A program made the position numbers and the translations under genes. Below, one piece after another: positions 32,413-32,914 of a stretch of 32,914 nucleotides of DNA (positions are counted from its first letter, which is position 1; the number at the start of each line of letters is the position of its first letter). Under the pieces are notes generated by a model. It saw only the letters and a list, made by a program, of their open reading frames with translations. It did not search any database and had not been told where the DNA came from. This stretch comes from Henriciella sp. (GTDB lineage Bacteria; Pseudomonadota; Alphaproteobacteria; Caulobacterales; Hyphomonadaceae): the NCBI GenBank assembly GCA_029238175.1, contig JAQWGO010000011.1, forward strand, positions 1 to 32,914. The letters are read 5' to 3'.

Positions 32413-32914
32413 CTAAGCAGCGCGTTCGACGAACACTGTTCCGGCTGAATATCCGGCACCGAACGAGCAGATCAGGCCTTTGTCGCCGGCGACCATGTCC
32501 TGATGATGCTTGTGGAACGCAATGATGGATCCGGCTGACGAGGTATTCGCATATGTGTCGAGGACTGTAGGGCTTTCGTCTGGCGTCGCTTCGCGGCCCA
32601 AGACTTTCGATGAGATCAAGCGGTTCATATTCGCGTTGGCTTGGTGAAGCCACATGCGCCGTAGATCCGGTGCGTCGATGCCGAGGCGATCTAACTCAGC
32701 CTGGATCATCTTGGCGACCATTGGCACAACTTCTTTGAAGACTTTGCGGCCCTCTTGGACGAACAGCTTGTCTTCGGCGCCAATGCCTTCTGGCGCGGCG
32801 CGGTTCAAGAAGCCAAAATTGTTGCGGATATTGTTAGAAAACTGGGTTTTCAAACTCGTTCCGAGGATTTTCCAGTGCTTTGCTGGCGCAATATCTTCAG
32901 CCTCAATCAGAACT
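32413..32914 (-). CDS. beta-ketoacyl-ACP synthase III, C-terminal part
   Basis: Partial: the frame continues past the window edge at the 5' side. The visible 166 residues are the C-terminal thiolase-fold half: LKTQFSNNIRNNFGFLNR, LHQANANMNRLI with the catalytic His, DTYANTSSAGSIIAFH with the catalytic Asn, and the ending CSFGAGYSAGTVFVERAA. The Cys nucleophile would lie outside the window. FabH-type enzymes start fatty-acid synthesis by condensing an acyl-CoA with malonyl-ACP; this longer subtype may do so or act in a special pathway. It converges on the NmrA gene with 22 bases between the stops. Confidence 0.88.
   Translation of the reverse strand, partial: VLIEAEDIAPAKHWKILGTSLKTQFSNNIRNNFGFLNRAAPEGIGAEDKLFVQEGRKVFKEVVPMVAKMIQAELDRLGIDAPDLRRMWLHQANANMNRLISSKVLGREATPDESPTVLDTYANTSSAGSIIAFHKHHQDMVAGDKGLICSFGAGYSAGTVFVERAA

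Overview
The window looks like ordinary chromosomal DNA of an alphaproteobacterium, probably a marine, Hyphomonas/Maricaulis- or Rhodobacterales-like lineage. This is inferred from the mix of families: a free-standing DUF3445 haem protein, a cysteine-poor HAD-IIIA phosphatase, an NrtR-type Nudix regulator next to a kynureninase, a Zur-type Fur protein and OmpW. GC content is moderate (roughly half), most starts have recognisable Shine-Dalgarno sequences, and coding is dense on both strands. I see no rRNA, tRNA, insertion sequence, prophage, CRISPR array or gap over 300 bases. The longest gap, 14099-14380, should hold the divergent purB and repeat-protein promoters, but I could not assign them.

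Layout. 57-2497 (+): a SAM methyltransferase, a DUF3445 haem-type oxidative demethylase homologue, a DUF4188 protein and an EVE-domain protein in a tight run. 2494-4801 (-): a predicted beta-barrel protein, a CorA/ZntB-type transporter and an Rrf2 regulator. The Rrf2 gene is divergent from a five-helix, histidine-rich membrane protein (4861-5478), and a near-ideal palindromic operator lies between them. 5475-6691 (-): amino-acid racemase and HAD phosphatase. 6816-7091 (+): a small glycine-zipper protein with a strong terminator. 7146-9283 (-): a translationally coupled DMT and MFS exporter pair. 9412-10176 (+): an SDR without the normal catalytic Tyr/Lys. 10173-14098 (-): PBP1A, a thioredoxin-like protein and purB.

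14381-15348 (+): an exported repeat protein with a C-terminal peptidoglycan-binding domain, interrupted by a one-base deletion. 15406-16350 (-): ispH. 16474-19861 (+): a lipoprotein, argS and two small proteins of unknown function. 19870-20721 (-): a dienoyl-CoA isomerase-type crotonase. 20869-22569 (+): a DUF4197 lipoprotein and an alpha/beta hydrolase. 22566-23965 (-): a Zur-type regulator coupled to a double-hotdog thioesterase. 24059-26182 (+): a TerB-like protein, OmpW and a PlsC-type acyltransferase. 26191-27457 (-): a single-domain GDT1 transporter and a lipoprotein esterase.

27544-30334: kynureninase (+) converging on an NrtR-like regulator and an HD hydrolase (-), a possible NAD-metabolism island. 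30488-30631 (+): a 47-residue single-helix protein with a bidirectional terminator. 30714-32390: AraC regulator and NmrA-family protein, divergent. 32413-32914 (-): the C-terminal part of a beta-ketoacyl-ACP synthase III cut by the window edge.

I did not find a convincing new defence or mobile system. The signals most worth following are the Rrf2/haem-like membrane pair with its operator, the frameshifted two-block repeat protein, the SD-sequestering leader hairpin of ompW, the catalytically altered SDR, and the fact that five of eleven convergent gene pairs overlap by exactly four bases at their stop codons.
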